This document shows, piece by piece, positions 13,850-15,648 of a DNA stretch of 15,648 bases. The DNA lies in assembly GCA_963720675.1 (NCBI GenBank), contig CAVRGH010000013.1:1-15648 (forward strand), read 5' to 3'. The stretch is from JALHSW01 sp963720675 (GTDB lineage: Bacteria; Actinomycetota; Acidimicrobiia; IMCC26256; PALSA-555). The notes under the pieces were generated by a model. The model had not been told where the DNA came from and did not search any database. It saw nothing but the letters and a program-made list of their open reading frames with translations. The position numbers and the translations under genes are program-made. Numbering within the stretch: position 1 is the first letter of the stretch; each line of letters opens with the position of its first letter.

Positions 13850-15648
13850 CACTTGACCCCCAGGGCCGTGAGAAACATGTCGATGAGCTTGATGCCGATG
13901 AAGGGAGCGACCATGCCGCCGGCCCCGTAGATCAGCAGATTCCGGCGCAGCAGCTGCGCCGCACCGCTCGGGACGAACTTCACACCCCGCAGCGCGAGCG
14001 GATCAGCCCGACGATGATCAGCGCGTTGAAGATCACTGCCGAGAGGATCGCGGAGCGCGGGGTCGAGAGATCCATGATGTTGAGCTTGTCGAGCACGCTG
14101 ACGCTCGCGAACCCGGCGAACATCGCCGGGATGATCGCGAAGTACTTCGCCACGTCGTTCGCGATCGAGAACGTGGTGAGCGACCGCGGGTGATAAGCAG
14201 CTGCTTGCCGATCTCCACGATGTCGATGAGCTTGGTCGGGTCCGAGTCGAGGTCGACCATGTTCCCGGCCTCTTTGGCGGCCTGCGTCCCCGTGTTCATC
14301 GCCACACCGACGTCGGCCTGCGCGAGCGCCGGCGCGTCGTTGGTCCCGTCTCCGGTCATCGCGACGAGGTGCCCGCCCCGCTGCTCCTGCTTGATGAGCG
14401 CCATCTTGTCCTCGGGCGTCGCCTCGGCGAGGAAGTCGTCGACCCAGCCTCCTTCGCGATCACCGATGCGGTCCGCGGGTTGTCGCCGGTGATCATGACG
14501 GTGCGGATCCCCATGCGGCGCAGGTCGGCGAACCGCTCTGCGATGCCCGGCTTCACGATGTCCTTGAGGTAGATGACGCCGAGCCCGCCGTGGAGAGGGT
14601 GGACATCCCCCCGCTCGCACGGGCCTCGGCCACGACGAGCGGGGTCCGCCCTGGGCCGAGATCGAGTCAACGGCGTCGCCGAGCGCGGAGGGCACCGTCC
14701 CCCCCTGCTCCTCGACCCACCGCCGTACGGACTCCGCCGCGCCCTTTCCACCGACCATCCCCCAGGTCGACGCCCGACATGCGGGTATCCGCGGTGAACG
14801 GCACCAGGTCGGCGCCGAGGAGGTCGCGGCGCGGAGGCCATAACGGTCCTTGGCGAGCACCACGATCGACCGGCCTTCGGGCGTCTCGTCGGCGAGGCTG
14901 GAGAGCTCCGCGGCGTGGGCGGGCTGGGCCTGGTGACGTCACCGACCGGGAGGAACACGTCGGCCTGCCGGTTGCCGAAGGTGATGGTGCCGGTCTTGTC
15001 GAGCAGCAGCACGCAGTCGCCCGCCGCCTCGACCACCCGGCCACTCATCGCCAACACGTTGCGCCCACGAGGCGGTCCATCCCCGCGATCCCGATCGCAG
15101 AGAGCACGGCACCGACGTCGTGGGGATCAGGCACACCAGCAGCGCCACAGGATGATCGCGCTCTGCTCGGCATCCACATAGATGGCGAAGGGCTGCAACG
15201 GGACCGTGGCGAGCATGAAGATGATCATCAAGGCCGGCAAGCAGGATGTTCGGCACAGATCATTCTGCGTCTTCTTCCACTGCCAGACCCTCCACCAACG
15301 CGATCATGCGGTCGATGAACGTCTCGCCCACCACGCGCTGATCCGCACGACGATCTGGTCGGAGAGCACCCGAGTGCCACCCATGACGGCCAATGCGGTC
15401 ACCACCGACTCACGATCACCGGGGCCGACTCACCGTGATGGCCCATTCGTCGACGATGTCTACCACGATGCCCTCGATCACCTCGCCATCACTCGGGATG
15501 GCCTGCACCGTGCGCTCGCCACCAACGACGTCGTCGAGGTCCAGGTCTGTGCTCGGGACGTCCTGCGTGGAGCCACCCGGCAGGCGCTTGTCCGCGATCG
15601 TCTCCGAGCGGGTCTGCCGCAGTGTGTCGGCCTGCGCCTTGCCGCGAC
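13849..15648 (-). CDS. kdpB: KdpB catalytic subunit of the potassium pump; partial, many apparent frameshifts
   Basis: P-type ATPase subunit that drives KdpA-bound potassium import. The N-terminus is beyond the right edge. Read across frames, the sequence shows RGKAQADTLRQTRSET, IPSDGEVIEG, the TGES loop (TGESAPVI), GGTRVLSDQIVVRI, NILLAGLMIIF, the membrane LIPTT region, the phosphorylation motif DKTGTIT, VLAKDRYG, KGAAESVRRWVEEQGG, MITGDNP, VDDFLAEATPEDK, TGDGTNDAPALAQADVG, and the C-terminal KFVPSGAAQLL and DMFLTALGVK before the stop. These pieces lie in all three frames, with changes near 14000, 14185, 14446, 14607-14612 (six C), 14645, 14747, 14829, 14930, 15062, 15119, 15149, 15231, two between 15250 and 15290, and near 15335 and 15432; most look like a single missing base. 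Motifs are intact, so poor sequence near a contig end is likelier than a pseudogene. Confidence 0.9.

Noticed and set aside
1..15648. CRISPR array, insertion sequence, prophage or defence cluster
   Set aside because: No regularly spaced repeats, transposase, integrase or recognisable defence gene was seen; the genes are mainly housekeeping, transport and secreted proteins.

Overview
This window looks like a contig from a high-GC actinobacterium (Actinomycetota; a lineage near Acidimicrobiia is possible but cannot be shown from this sequence). The reasons are strong G/C bias at third codon positions, many GTG starts, a topoisomerase I with no visible zinc fingers but a Lys/Ala-rich tail, a topA - MFS - tmk - holB - tRNA-Thr block of a kind known from actinobacteria, and several TANNNT -10-like hexamers only 6-9 nt from start codons, which suggests leaderless transcripts. 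All genes but one (dedA) lie on the minus strand.

Layout, left to right. 1-78: possible start of an unidentified gene cut by the edge. 82-1776: secreted FecR-domain/fibronectin type III protein, broken by two apparent frameshifts. 1868-2743: secreted SGNH/GDSL-type hydrolase with an unusual block III. 2817-2892: tRNA-Thr(CGT). 2923-6100: holB, tmk and an MFS transporter in a tightly overlapping cluster. 6177-9018: topA, with one apparent frameshift. 9027-9116: an undescribed 29-codon basic small ORF just before topA. 9257-9958 (plus strand): DedA-family membrane protein. 9977-15648: kdpE, kdpD, kdpC and kdpB, the potassium-limitation operon, read right to left; kdpA would lie beyond the right edge.

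How the genes work together. topA, tmk and holB serve DNA topology, dTTP supply and the replicative clamp loader. KdpB (P-type ATPase subunit) and KdpC (assembly/affinity subunit) belong to the KdpFABC potassium pump, whose expression is controlled by the KdpD sensor kinase and KdpE response regulator. The two leftmost full genes encode exported proteins of unknown substrate.

Sequence quality matters here. kdpB carries at least a dozen single-base indels while its catalytic motifs remain intact, and topA, kdpD and the FecR gene carry isolated frameshifts, mostly in C/G runs or GC repeats. This pattern fits sequencing or assembly error better than gene decay. I see no CRISPR array, insertion sequence, phage gene or defence system. 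The most novel items are the small ORF upstream of topA, the set of leaderless-type promoters, and the SGNH hydrolase lacking its block III asparagine.
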